This document shows positions 28,993-37,778 of a stretch of DNA of 64,000 nt, one piece after another. The notes under the pieces are model-generated. The model saw only the letters and a list, made by a program, of their open reading frames with translations, was not told where the DNA came from and made no database searches. Each line of letters starts with the position of its first letter. Within the stretch, counting starts at the first letter, position 1. A program made the translations under genes and the position numbers. Source of the stretch: Sphingomonas sp. BK235 (GTDB lineage Bacteria; Pseudomonadota; Alphaproteobacteria; Sphingomonadales; Sphingomonadaceae). The stretch is from NCBI RefSeq assembly GCF_004345855.1, contig NZ_SLXN01000002.1:248001-312000 (forward strand). The letters run 5' to 3'.

Positions 28993-29178
28993 ATGCTGAA
29001 ACTGGCCGTGATCTTCCTCGTTGTCGGGCTGCTGCTCGGCGCGCTCGGTTTCGGCGGCATCGGCGGCGCCTTCGTCGGCATCGCCAAGATCCTGTTCTTC
29101 ATCGCGCTGGCGCTGTTCCTGATCGTCCTCGTGCTCGGCATCACCGCGGGCAAGAAGGTGAAGGACACGCTGGACTGA
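28993..29178 (+). CDS. DUF1328 small membrane protein
   Basis: A 61-residue protein of two hydrophobic helices ([39 protein letters not shown]) and a basic tail. Matches the DUF1328/UPF0391 family of small inner-membrane proteins of unknown function, often stress-induced. AGAAGGAGCCGAGCG gives a strong ribosome site. Lies in a likely operon with dps. Confidence 0.85.
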   Translation: MLKLAVIFLVVGLLLGALGFGGIGGAFVGIAKILFFIALALFLIVLVLGITAGKKVKDTLD

Positions 29179-29210
29179 GGCGCGCGGGGCGGATCGAGCG
29201 TTAGCACTTC

Positions 29211-30818
29211 ATGCACGCCTTTGCCGCGCTCCTCGACTCGCTGATCTACACCCGCGGGCGCAATGCCAAGCTCAAGCTGATCGGCGACTATCTCCGCGCC
29301 ACGCCCGACCCTGACCGCGGCTGGGCGATGGCGGCGCTGACCGGCGACCTCGATCTGCCAGCGGTCAAGCCGGCACTGATCCGCGCGCTGATCGAGTCGC
29401 GCGTCGACCCGGTGCTGTTCCGCATGAGCCGCGACTATGTCGGCGATACCGCCGAGACGGTGGCGCTGCTCTGGCCGGTGCCGGACGCGCCGCCGACCGA
29501 CGTCACGCCGCTGACCGTCGGCACGGTGGTCGACCGGCTGATGCACCTGTCGCGCTCGGACGCGCCCGCGGCGCTGGCGGAGATGCTCGACCGGCTCGAT
29601 GCCGAGGAGCGCTTCGCCCTGCTCAAGCTGGCCACTGGCGCGCTGCGCGTCGGCGTCTCGGCCCGGTTGGCGAAACAGGCGCTGGCGGACGCGTTCGGGC
29701 TCGACGTCGAGGCGGTGGAGGAAGTGTGGCACGGGCTGGCGCCACCTTACCCGACCCTGTTCGCCTGGGCCGAGGGCAGGGGGGCGCAGCCGACACCCGC
29801 CGACGTACCGGTGTTCCGCCCCTTCATGCTGGCGCATCCGCTCGAGGAACTGCGGGTCGACCTTGCCGACTATGCCGCGGAGTGGAAGTGGGACGGTATC
29901 CGCGTCCAGCTCGTCCATGTCGCAGGCGCGACGCGGCTCTACAGCCGCACCGGTGACGACGTCACCGCCGCCTTCCCCGACGTGGCCGCGGCGTTCGCGA
30001 CCTATGGCGTGGTCGACGGCGAGCTGATGGTGCGCGGCGACGCACAGGGCGGCGGCATCGCGGAGGGCGAGGGCGCGGGCAGCTTCAACGCGCTGCAGCA
30101 GCGGCTCGGGCGCAAGGTGGTCTCCGCCAAGATGCTCGCCGAGGCGCCCGCCTTCGTCCGGCTCTACGACATCCTGTTCGATGGCGCCGAGGACCTGCGC
30201 GCTTTGCCCTGGACCGAGCGGCGCGCGCGGCTGGAGGCGTTCGCGGCGCGGCTCGACCCGACTCGCTTCGACGTAAGCAGCGTGATCGCGGCGGACGATT
30301 TCACCGCGCTGGAGGGGATCCGCGCCGGCGCGCGCGACGCCGCGATCGAGGGCGTGATGCTCAAGCGCCGCGACTCGCCTTATGTCGCCGGGCGCCGCGC
30401 CGGGCTCTGGTACAAATGGAAGCGCGACCCGCTCACCGCCGACTGCGTGATGATGTACGCGCAGCGCGGCAACGGCCGGCGCTCGAGCTGGTACAGCGAC
30501 TATACGTTCGGCTGCTGGACCGGGGAGCAGGCCGGGGAGGGCGAGCTGCTGCCGGTCGGCAAGGCCTATCAGGGCATCACCGACCAGGAGATCGCGCAGC
30601 TCGACCGCTTCGTGCGCCAGCACACGCTCAACCGCTTCGGCCCGGTGCGTGAGGTGGAGAAGTCGCTGGTGCTGGAGGTGGCGTTCGACTCGATCCACGA
30701 GTCGAAGCGGCACAAGTCCGGGCTGGCGATGCGCTTCCCGCGGATCGCGCGGATCCGTACCGACAAGCCCGCCGCCGAGGCTGACACGCTGGCGGCGCTC
30801 AAGCGGCTGGTGACATAA
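29211..30818 (+). CDS. Cisplatin damage response ATP-dependent DNA ligase
   Basis: A 535-residue ATP-dependent DNA ligase. The N-terminal DNA-binding helical domain covers about 1-200. The nucleotidyltransferase motif EWKWDGIR places the adenylated Lys at residue 226, followed by YSRTGDDVT (motif Ia/III region), VVDGELM, EGVMLKRRDSPY (motif IV) and WYKWKRD (motif V); the OB-fold is C-terminal. This is the ligase usually encoded with an Lhr-type helicase and a metallo-beta-lactamase exonuclease, here lying near 0-2.3 kb instead. It seals nicks in a repair role, not replication. Confidence 0.93.
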   Translation: MHAFAALLDSLIYTRGRNAKLKLIGDYLRATPDPDRGWAMAALTGDLDLPAVKPALIRALIESRVDPVLFRMSRDYVGDTAETVALLWPVPDAPPTDVTPLTVGTVVDRLMHLSRSDAPAALAEMLDRLDAEERFALLKLATGALRVGVSARLAKQALADAFGLDVEAVEEVWHGLAPPYPTLFAWAEGRGAQPTPADVPVFRPFMLAHPLEELRVDLADYAAEWKWDGIRVQLVHVAGATRLYSRTGDDVTAAFPDVAAAFATYGVVDGELMVRGDAQGGGIAEGEGAGSFNALQQRLGRKVVSAKMLAEAPAFVRLYDILFDGAEDLRALPWTERRARLEAFAARLDPTRFDVSSVIAADDFTALEGIRAGARDAAIEGVMLKRRDSPYVAGRRAGLWYKWKRDPLTADCVMMYAQRGNGRRSSWYSDYTFGCWTGEQAGEGELLPVGKAYQGITDQEIAQLDRFVRQHTLNRFGPVREVEKSLVLEVAFDSIHESKRHKSGLAMRFPRIARIRTDKPAAEADTLAALKRLVT

Positions 30819-30824
30819 CGGAAG

Positions 30825-31211
30825 TCAGGCCGGCTCCAGCACGCCCACGATCGTCGCGGCTTCGCGCTGCGGCAGCGGGGGCATGCCGAGGCGGCGGATG
30901 TCGATCGCGGTCACCCCCGCCAGCAGCACCTCGCCGAAGCGCCGGTCGCCGGTCTCGACCAGGATGCCCGCGTGCGTCTGGCGCATCATCGCCCAGTCGA
31001 CCGCGCGCGCGCGCACCCGCGTGCCCCGAACCAGCACCAGCGCGATCGCACCGGTCGAGTCGATCACCAGCGCGGCGCGGCCGTCCTCCGCGATCACCGC
31101 GTCGAAGGCGGCGAAGCGCGGCAGCGCGACGCCGACCGCCTCGATCGCCTCGTCGACCGATCGCATCATCCGGTGCGCCCGGCCGAGGCCGAGCCATGCC
31201 GACAGCCCCAT
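30825..31211 (-). CDS. Hypothetical protein, conserved-looking
   Basis: A 128-residue soluble protein starting MGLSAWLGLGRAHRMMRS. It contains VDEAIEAVGVALPRFAAFDAVIAEDGRAALVIDSTGAIALVLVRGTRVRARAVDWAMMRQTHAGILVETGDRRFGEVLL, a pattern of alternating strands and helices, and no cysteines. I do not recognise a family. Convergent with the DNA ligase gene (stops a few bases apart) and immediately downstream of the TIGR01244 gene, 9 bases away, so probably in an operon with it. Confidence 0.7.
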   Translation of the reverse strand: MGLSAWLGLGRAHRMMRSVDEAIEAVGVALPRFAAFDAVIAEDGRAALVIDSTGAIALVLVRGTRVRARAVDWAMMRQTHAGILVETGDRRFGEVLLAGVTAIDIRRLGMPPLPQREAATIVGVLEPA

Positions 31212-31220
31212 CGTGCCGGC

Positions 31221-31649
31221 TCAGCCGCGCCGCGCCACCGCGTCGAGCAGGGGACGCAGGTTGGTGAGGTCATAGCCGGCCGCCGCCGCCTTGGCGGTGA
31301 GCGAGTCGGCGTCGTCGCCGCGCGCCGCGCCGGCGAGCGCCCACAGGTTGCACGAGCGCGTGCCCGAGCGGCAATAGGCCAGCACCGGGCCGCCCGCCTC
31401 GGCCAGCGCCGCGCTCATCGCCTCGACCTGCGGCAGCGAGAAGCCGGCATGGGTGATCGGAATGGCGGTGTAGCGCAGCCCCGCCGCCTCGGCCGCGGCA
31501 CGGATCGACTCGCCGGCGGGCTGGCCGGGTTCCTCGCCGTCGGGGCGGTTGTTGACGACGGCCTTGTAGCCAGCGGCGGCGATGGCGGGCAGGTCCTCGG
31601 GCCGGATCTGCGGCGCGACCGCGATCGTCTCGTCGATGATGCGCAACAT
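31221..31649 (-). CDS. TIGR01244/DUF442 family protein (cysteine phosphatase-like, sulfurtransferase-like)
   Basis: A 142-residue protein with the phosphatase P-loop-like CRSGTRSCNLWAL near the C-terminus and VNNRPDGEEPGQP at the N-terminus, both hallmarks of the TIGR01244 group. Similar domains occur fused to a beta-lactamase-like hydrolase in sulfide-handling systems, so either a phosphatase or a sulfur-transfer role is possible. ATG is preceded by AGAGGCACTTTCCT. Downstream is the hypothetical gene at 30825-31211. Confidence 0.82.
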   Translation of the reverse strand: MLRIIDETIAVAPQIRPEDLPAIAAAGYKAVVNNRPDGEEPGQPAGESIRAAAEAAGLRYTAIPITHAGFSLPQVEAMSAALAEAGGPVLAYCRSGTRSCNLWALAGAARGDDADSLTAKAAAAGYDLTNLRPLLDAVARRG

Positions 31650-32033
31650 AGGAAAGTGCCTCTAGCGCGGCCGGATCGCCGCGTCACTGATCCCGATCGT
31701 CCCGTCGCGGGAGAGCGGCGCCTTAGCGCGAAGCGGGCGCGACGGCGAGGGGCAAGAGCGGGGGGTCGGTGAGGGGGAAGACAACACCGCAAATATGCCG
31801 GCGCCGCGAGGGACATGGCCTGACGTTCCTCCCCTGCAAGGGGAGGTGGCAGCCCGCAGGGCTGACGGAGGGGTGTCGCCGGTGGTGAGTCCACCGACCC
31901 TCGCCCGCCGGGTCACCCCTCCGTCAGCGCTGACGCGCTGACAGTGCGGGCGAGATGGTGTCCCCCGGACACCATCTTGGCTCGCCGGGGGCAAGCCAAA
32001 GCCCGCACTCCCCTTGCAGGGGAGGATCGAGAG
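31650..32033. repeat. Intergenic composite inverted repeat (about 230 bases)
   Basis: The region 31820-32030 contains CCTCCCCTGCAAGGGGAGG, then GACGGAGGGGTG, then the inverse CACCCCTCCGTC, a nested GGTGTCC/GGACACC hairpin, then CCCCTTGCAGGGGAGG. The outer and inner arms are complementary, so the whole is a large imperfect palindrome unlike the REP/BIME copies elsewhere. No gene is supported in the 384 bases. The TIGR01244 promoter must lie at its left end. Confidence 0.65.
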
Positions 32034-33806
32034 TCACCCCGCCCCCTTCAGCACGTCGAGGAACGCCTGGCCGTAGGCGTCGAGCTTGCGCTGGCCCACC
32101 CCCGCGATCCGGCCGAGCGCGGCGAGCGAGGTCGGGCGCAGCGCCGCCATCTCGCGCAGCGCCGAATCGTGGAAGATCACGTAGGGCGGCACGCCCGCCT
32201 CCTTCGCCAGCTCGCGCCGGCACGCGCGCAGCGCCTCGAACAGCGGATCGTCGACCGGGTTGGGCGTCGCCCCCGCGCGCCCGCCGCGACGGCGCTCGCG
32301 CTTGGGCGGCTCGACCAGCGGCAGCGTCGCCTCGCCCTTGAGCAAGGCGCGCGCCGCCGGGCCGAACTCCAGTCCGCCGTGATGGTTGGTGCGCAGCGCG
32401 TCCTTGAGCAGCAGGGCGCGCCCGACCGGCTTGAGCAGCGCCACTTCCTCGCCGTCGACGATGTTCCACACCGACAGTTGCTCGTGCCCGTTCATCAGGC
32501 TGCGCTCGCTCGACTGGCCGGTGAGCACCTGCTCGATATAGGTCGCACCGAACATCTGCCCGGTGCGGAACACCGCGGAGAGATATTTGCGCGCGGTCTC
32601 GGTGGCGTCGAGCGCGGCGGGGGGCGACAGGCAGTTGTCGCAATTGCCGCAGCGCTCGGGCGGATGCTCGCCGAAGTGGCGCAGCAGGATGGCGCGGCGG
32701 CAGCCCGCGGTCTCCACCAGCGCGCCGAGCGCGGCGAGCCGCTGGCGCTCGCCCGGCTGGCGGTGCTGTTCCACCTCGCCGATGCGCTGCCGCGCGCGCG
32801 CGAAATCCTCCGCGCCCCAGAAGAGATGCGCCACCGCGGGGTCGCCGTCGCGCCCGGCGCGGCCGGTCTCCTGGTAATAAGCCTCGATCGACTTGGGCAG
32901 GCCGGCATGCGCGACGAAGCGGACGTCGGGCTTGTCGATCCCCATGCCGAAGGCGACCGTGGCGCACATCACCATGTCCTCCGAGGCGACGAAATCGGCC
33001 TGGTTGCGCGCGCGCACCGCGGGATCGAGCCCGGCGTGGTAGGCGCGCACCGGGCGGCCGGTGAGCGCGGTGAGCTGCGCCGCCATCTTCTCGGTCGCGG
33101 CGCGGGTCTGGACGTAGACGATGCCGGGGCCGGGCGTGTCGCGCACCACGTCGGCGATCTGGCGCGTGCTGTTGTCCTTGGGGCGGATCGCGTAGCGGAT
33201 GTTGGGCCGGTCGAACCCCGCGACGATCATGCCGTCGTGCGGGATGCCGAGCTGCTCGAGGATGTCGGCGCGCGTGTGCGCGTCGGCGGTGGCGGTCAGC
33301 GCCAGCCGCGGCACCTCGGGGAAGGCGTCGAGCAGCGGGCGCAGCAGGCGATAGTCGGGGCGGAAGTCATGGCCCCACTCGCTGACGCAATGCGCCTCGT
33401 CGATCGCGAACAATGCGGGGCGGCCGCGCTCGAGCAGGTCGCGGAAGTCGGCGGTGGAGGCGCGCTCGGGCGCGACGTACAGCAGGTCGAGCCCGCCATC
33501 GAGGTAGCGCCCGCGCGTCTCGGCCTTGTTCTCGTCGACGCTGGTCAGCGTGGCGGCGCGCAGGCCGACCGCGGTGGCGGCGCGGAGCTGGTCGTGCATC
33601 AGCGCGATCAGCGGGCTGACCACCACGCACGTCCCCTCCAGCATCGCCGAGGGCAGCTGGTAGCAGAGCGACTTGCCCGCGCCGGTCGGCATCACCGCGA
33701 GCGTTCGCTCGCCCGCGAGCACGCGCGTGACGACCTGCTCCTGCACGCCGCGGAAGGCGGGAAAGCCGAAGATCGTCTGGAGCTGGGGAAGCGGGTCGAG
33801 CGCCAT
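32034..33806 (-). CDS. recQ: ATP-dependent DNA helicase RecQ
   Basis: A 590-residue superfamily 2 helicase beginning MALDPLPQLQTIFGFPAFRG. Walker A PTGAGKSLCYQLP, DEAHCVSEWGHDFRPDY, FYVQTRA-type motif IV region and GRAGRDG are present. The RQC zinc-site cysteines (C in GCRRAI, and CGNCDNC) and a C-terminal HRDC domain (FHDSALREMAALRPTSLAALGRIAGVG) complete the layout. RecQ unwinds recombination and fork-repair intermediates. The longer frame to 33944 is discarded because homology starts at this ATG. Confidence 0.95.
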   Translation of the reverse strand: MALDPLPQLQTIFGFPAFRGVQEQVVTRVLAGERTLAVMPTGAGKSLCYQLPSAMLEGTCVVVSPLIALMHDQLRAATAVGLRAATLTSVDENKAETRGRYLDGGLDLLYVAPERASTADFRDLLERGRPALFAIDEAHCVSEWGHDFRPDYRLLRPLLDAFPEVPRLALTATADAHTRADILEQLGIPHDGMIVAGFDRPNIRYAIRPKDNSTRQIADVVRDTPGPGIVYVQTRAATEKMAAQLTALTGRPVRAYHAGLDPAVRARNQADFVASEDMVMCATVAFGMGIDKPDVRFVAHAGLPKSIEAYYQETGRAGRDGDPAVAHLFWGAEDFARARQRIGEVEQHRQPGERQRLAALGALVETAGCRRAILLRHFGEHPPERCGNCDNCLSPPAALDATETARKYLSAVFRTGQMFGATYIEQVLTGQSSERSLMNGHEQLSVWNIVDGEEVALLKPVGRALLLKDALRTNHHGGLEFGPAARALLKGEATLPLVEPPKRERRRGGRAGATPNPVDDPLFEALRACRRELAKEAGVPPYVIFHDSALREMAALRPTSLAALGRIAGVGQRKLDAYGQAFLDVLKGAG

Positions 33807-34009
33807 GGGCGTGCCCGACCTAGGCGCGCGCACCGCAGAGGGCAACCGGCGCAGTGACGCGACGGGGCGGGGGGGGAGTCTGATCGGCGCGCCGGCGCAC
33901 GCGTCCTTCACGAAACGCCGACTCGTTCGCTGCCGCCACCACACGGCCCGCTACGGCGATCGTGCGGCGCGCGCGGGAACGCGCGGCGGGGGCGGGGCGT
34001 AGTGCCCGC

Positions 34010-34192
34010 ATGTTTCCCGGACGATCGACCATCCCGCGCCGTCACGCGGCGCTGATTGCCCTAGGTGCGACAGTGCTGCTCGCGGCGTGCGAGCGCGAGC
34101 CTGCCGGCGCGACCGGGGCCGGGCCGAAGAGCACGCCCGCCTCCCCGGTCGCACGCGCACCCGATGCGCCCGCCGCGGCGCCCGTGTCATGA
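34010..34192 (+). CDS. Small lipoprotein, unknown
   Basis: A 60-residue protein from ATG at 34010. Basic start, hydrophobic core and lipobox LLAAC (Cys near 33), followed by a short Pro/Ala-rich tail. It probably anchors in a membrane and has no recognisable domain. Its stop overlaps the following acetyltransferase start (ATGA), so it is translated together with it. An alternative upstream ATG at 33962 is less likely. Confidence 0.55.
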   Translation: MFPGRSTIPRRHAALIALGATVLLAACEREPAGATGAGPKSTPASPVARAPDAPAAAPVS

Positions 34193-34467
34193 GCGTCGAG
34201 CGCGTCCGCGACAATCGCTCCGAGCAGGAATTCGAGCTGGAGGTGGCCGGCGAACGCGCGGTCGCGGCCTATCAGCTCGAGGGCGACACGATCGTCTTCA
34301 CGCACACGTTGGTGCCACCGGCGATCGAGGGGCGCGGCGTGGGCTCGCGGCTGATCCGGGCGGCGCTCGATTCGGCGCGCGACCAGCGGCTGCGCGTGGT
34401 GCCGCAATGCCGCTTCGTTCGCGCCTTCATCGAGCGGCACCCGGAATATCGCGACCTGCTGGGATGA
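34189..34467 (+). CDS. Small GNAT-family N-acetyltransferase (YjdJ/Gcn5-related)
   Basis: A 92-residue protein with the short YidJ/YhcX-type acetyltransferase fold: GDTIVFTHTLVPPAIEGRGVGSRLIRAALDSARDQRLRVVPQCRFVRAFIERHPEY. The GRGVGSRL segment is the acetyl-CoA pyrophosphate loop. The PQC/FVRAFI segment is typical of this minimal subgroup. The substrate is unknown. Overlaps the lipoprotein gene by 4 bases. Confidence 0.83.
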   Translation: MSVERVRDNRSEQEFELEVAGERAVAAYQLEGDTIVFTHTLVPPAIEGRGVGSRLIRAALDSARDQRLRVVPQCRFVRAFIERHPEYRDLLG

Positions 34468-34494
34468 ACGGCGTCTAAGGTGTGCGGGGGTGGG

Positions 34495-35370
34495 TCAACC
34501 CACCAACGTCACGCTCATCGTGATGCGCTTCTCGCCGCCGGGCGCGACCTCGAACACGCCGGGCTTGTCGCGATACTCGCCGGTATAGCCCTCGGGGTCG
34601 GCGATGCCGTGCCACGGCTCGACGCACACGAACGCCGCCCCCGGCTTGGTCCAGATCCCCAGCTTGGGCGTATCCGGGAAAGCGATCTCGAGCTGCGGAC
34701 CCGCGTCCGCGCCGTAGCGCACCGACTGCGACATTACCTCGTCCCACACCAGCGCGTCATGCGCGAACAGAGCGTCGTCGAGCCGCAGCACGCGCCCGTC
34801 GAGCGGGGAGGGCACCGTCTCCGCCGCGATCGTGCCGTCGGCCGCGATGCTGCGCAGCCGCGCCGGCTCGTCCGCGGCGAAGACGATGCGGTGGTCGGCG
34901 CGCGGCTCGCCATAGGGGAGCGGCCAGGCGAAGGCGGGGTGGAAGCCGAAGCTCGCCGGCAGTGGCACGTCCGCGGGGTTGGCGACGGTCGCCTCGATCG
35001 CCAGCGTCGCGCCATCGAGCGTATAGGCCAGCTCGAGCCGGAAGGCGAACGGGTAGCGCGCGCGCGTCGCGGCATCGTCGGTCAGCGCGAACACCGCGCG
35101 GGTCGGCGTCGCCTCGATGACGGCGAAGTCGCTGCGGCGCGCGAAGCCGTGCTTGCGCATCGGATAGTCGACGCCGTCGACGCGGATCGTCTCGCCCGAG
35201 GGCGCGCCTACCACCGGGAAGAGGATCGGCGCGCGCCCGTTCCAGAAGCGCGGGTCGGCGTCGGTCATCAGCTCGCGCCCGTCGGCGTCGGTCAGCGACG
35301 AGAGCTGCGCGCCGTGCGGGTCGATCGCCGCGCCCAGCACCCCGTTCGAGAGTCGGATCCACTCAGCCAC
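34495..35370 (-). CDS. Aldose 1-epimerase family protein
   Basis: A 291-residue beta-sandwich protein, starting at GTG and overlapping the pheT stop by 8 bases. Motifs ARLSSLTDADGRELM, FPVVGAPSGE, MRKHGFARRSDF and FHPAFAWP match the LacX-like subgroup of aldose epimerases (conserved His in KHGF and FHPAF; acidic residue late in CVEPWHG). It likely interconverts anomers of a hexose; the specific sugar is unknown. It sits as the third gene of the pheS-pheT unit. Confidence 0.86.
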   Translation of the reverse strand: MAEWIRLSNGVLGAAIDPHGAQLSSLTDADGRELMTDADPRFWNGRAPILFPVVGAPSGETIRVDGVDYPMRKHGFARRSDFAVIEATPTRAVFALTDDAATRARYPFAFRLELAYTLDGATLAIEATVANPADVPLPASFGFHPAFAWPLPYGEPRADHRIVFAADEPARLRSIAADGTIAAETVPSPLDGRVLRLDDALFAHDALVWDEVMSQSVRYGADAGPQLEIAFPDTPKLGIWTKPGAAFVCVEPWHGIADPEGYTGEYRDKPGVFEVAPGGEKRITMSVTLVG

Positions 35371-37753
35371 GCAGGGTCGCTCCCAATTTGCCCGCCGCGG
35401 CGACCACCTTGTCGGCGATCGCCTTGAGTTCGGCGTCGGTGAAACTCTTCTCGCCCGGCTGGAGCACCACCTCCAGCGCGACCGACTTCTGCCCCTCGGG
35501 CACGCCCGTGCCGGTGAACACGTCGAACACGCGCGCGCGCACGATCGCGGCCTTGTCGGCGCCCTTGGCGGCGCGCGTCAGCGCCTCGGCGGTGAGCGCG
35601 GCGGGGGCCAGGAAGGCGAAGTCGCGCCGCACCGGCTGGAGCGCTGGCGGCGCATAGGCCGCCCGCATGAAGCCGTTGCCGCGCTTCGCCGGCAGCGAGT
35701 CGAGGTACAGCTCGACCGCGGCGGCCGGGCCGGACAGGTCGAAGGCGCGCAGGACCGCGGGATGGACCGCGCCGAACGATGCCAGCACCGTCTTGGGGCC
35801 GAGCCGCAGCGTCCCCGAGCGGCCGGGATGGAAGGCGTCGCCCGCCTCGCCCATCACCTGGAGATTGTCGACCGGCGCGCCCGCCGCGGCGAGCAGCGCC
35901 AGCGCCTCGGCCTTCGCATCATAGGCGTCGAAGCCGGCGGCCTTGCCCTCGCGCCAGCCGCGCGCGCGGCGGTCGCCCGCGAGCACGAGCCCAAGCGTCG
36001 CGCGCTCGTGCGGCGCGCCGTCCTTCGCCAGATAGCGCCGGCCCAGCTCGAACAGCCGCACGCTCTCCGCGCCCTGGCGCAGGTTGCGCTCGGCGGCGGC
36101 GAGCAGCCCAGGGAGCAGCGAGGGCCGCATCACCTTGAGCTCCTCGCTGATCGGGTTGGCGAGCGTCCAGGCGCCCCCGCCGAACACCGCGGCGTGGCGC
36201 TGCGCGACGAAGCTCCACGTCACTGCCTCGCCAAGCCCGCGCGCCGCGGCGGCGCGGCGGAGGCAGCGCTCGACCTTCTGCTCGGGCGTGGCGGTCGGGC
36301 GCGCGACACCGGACAGGCGCGGGAGCGCGACCGACTCGACGCGGTCGAGCCCCTCGATCCGGATCACCTCCTCGACGAGGTCGGCGGTGCCGTCGACGTC
36401 GGGGCGCCAGGTCGGCGGGGTGACCTGCCACTCGGGTGAGACGGTGAAGCCGAGCGACTCGAGGATCGCGCGCTGCCGCTCGGCCGGCACGTCGAGGCCG
36501 CCGAGCGTCGCGGCGCGCGCCGGGTCGTAGGCATAGCTCGGCATCGCCACCGGCGGCGCTCCCACGCGCGTGACATTGCTGGCGGTGCCGCCGCAATATT
36601 CCCGGACGAGGAAGGTGGCGATCGCGAGCCCGTCGTCGAGGAACGCCGGGTCGACGCCGCGCTCGAAGCGCTGGCGCGCGTCGCTGGTCAGCGCCAGCTT
36701 CTGGCCGGTGCGCGCGATCGCGTCGGGCGCGAAATAGGCGCACTCGATGATCACGTCGGTGGTCGTCGCGGACACGCCCGAGTGCGCGCCGCCCATGATG
36801 CCGCCGATATCGTGTACCGCGGCGTCGTCCGCGATCACGGTCATGCCCGCGGCGAGCACGTAGGTCCGGCCGTTGAGCGCCTCGACGCTCTCGCCGTCGC
36901 GCGCCTGGCGCGCGACGAGGCCGCCGGAGAGATGCGCGCGATCGTAGACGTGCAGCGGGCGGCCGAGGTCGACGGTGAGGTAATTGGTGATGTCGACCAG
37001 GGCCGAGATCGGCTTCTGCCCGATCGCGCGGAGACGGCGCCGCATCCACTCGGGCGACTCGCCGTTGCTGAGGCCTGAGACCGCCTGCGCGTAGAAGGCG
37101 GGGCAGCCCGCGCCATCCTCGATCCGCACGTCGGGGCCGGGGCCGTCGCCCGGTACGTCCGGCACGGTCAGCGGCACGAGCGTGCCGAGCCCCGCCGCGG
37201 CGAGATCGCGCGCGATGCCGCGCACGCCCATGCAATCTGGGCGGTTGGGCGTGATCGACACGTCGATCACCGCGTCGTCGAGCCCGGCGTAATCGGCGAA
37301 GGCGGTGCCCACTGGCGCATCGGCGGGCAGCTCGATGATGCCGTCATGGTCGTCGCCCAGCTCGAGCTCGCGCGACGAGCACATCATGCCGTTCGACTCG
37401 ACTCCGCGGATCGCGGCGACGCGCAGCACCATGCCGTTGGCGGGGACGGTCGCGCCCGCGGTGCCGAACACGCCGACCAGCCCGGCGCGCGCGTTGGGCG
37501 CGCCGCACACCACCTGGAGCGGCGCGCCGCCGTTGACCTCGGGGCCGGCCTCGACCGTGAGCACCTGGAGCTTGTCCGCCTGCGGGTGCGGCGCGGCGGT
37601 GAGCACGCGCGCGACGCGGAAGCCGCCGAGCCGCGCGGCGGGATTCTCGACCCCCTCCACCTCGAGCCCGACGCGGGTGAGCGCGGCGACGATCGAGTCG
37701 AGCGGCTCGCTCGTGTCGAGATGGTCCTTGAGCCAGGAGAGCGTGAATTTCAT
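35363..37753 (-). CDS. pheT: Phenylalanyl-tRNA synthetase beta subunit
   Basis: A 796-residue protein. Domains in order: N-terminal strand, EMAP-like tRNA-binding fold (residues about 40-150), B3/B4 domain, B5 domain, a class II-like core and the C-terminal ferredoxin-like anticodon-binding domain (VRRDFAFLAP to TDAELKAIADKVVAA). With PheS it forms the alpha2beta2 enzyme; the beta subunit edits mis-charged Tyr. Starts 25 bases after the pheS stop. Confidence 0.96.
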   Translation of the reverse strand: MKFTLSWLKDHLDTSEPLDSIVAALTRVGLEVEGVENPAARLGGFRVARVLTAAPHPQADKLQVLTVEAGPEVNGGAPLQVVCGAPNARAGLVGVFGTAGATVPANGMVLRVAAIRGVESNGMMCSSRELELGDDHDGIIELPADAPVGTAFADYAGLDDAVIDVSITPNRPDCMGVRGIARDLAAAGLGTLVPLTVPDVPGDGPGPDVRIEDGAGCPAFYAQAVSGLSNGESPEWMRRRLRAIGQKPISALVDITNYLTVDLGRPLHVYDRAHLSGGLVARQARDGESVEALNGRTYVLAAGMTVIADDAAVHDIGGIMGGAHSGVSATTTDVIIECAYFAPDAIARTGQKLALTSDARQRFERGVDPAFLDDGLAIATFLVREYCGGTASNVTRVGAPPVAMPSYAYDPARAATLGGLDVPAERQRAILESLGFTVSPEWQVTPPTWRPDVDGTADLVEEVIRIEGLDRVESVALPRLSGVARPTATPEQKVERCLRRAAAARGLGEAVTWSFVAQRHAAVFGGGAWTLANPISEELKVMRPSLLPGLLAAAERNLRQGAESVRLFELGRRYLAKDGAPHERATLGLVLAGDRRARGWREGKAAGFDAYDAKAEALALLAAAGAPVDNLQVMGEAGDAFHPGRSGTLRLGPKTVLASFGAVHPAVLRAFDLSGPAAAVELYLDSLPAKRGNGFMRAAYAPPALQPVRRDFAFLAPAALTAEALTRAAKGADKAAIVRARVFDVFTGTGVPEGQKSVALEVVLQPGEKSFTDAELKAIADKVVAAAGKLGATLRG

Positions 37754-37778
37754 CGGTTCGTCCGGAGCTGAAGGAAGG

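Noticed and set aside
28848-30713. 621-codon minus-strand frame opposite the DNA ligase
   Set aside because: Antisense shadow; the plus strand carries all ligase motifs.
30825-31211. Possible frameshifted ligase remnant
   Set aside because: The ligase C-terminus is complete; this is an independent convergent gene with its own start.
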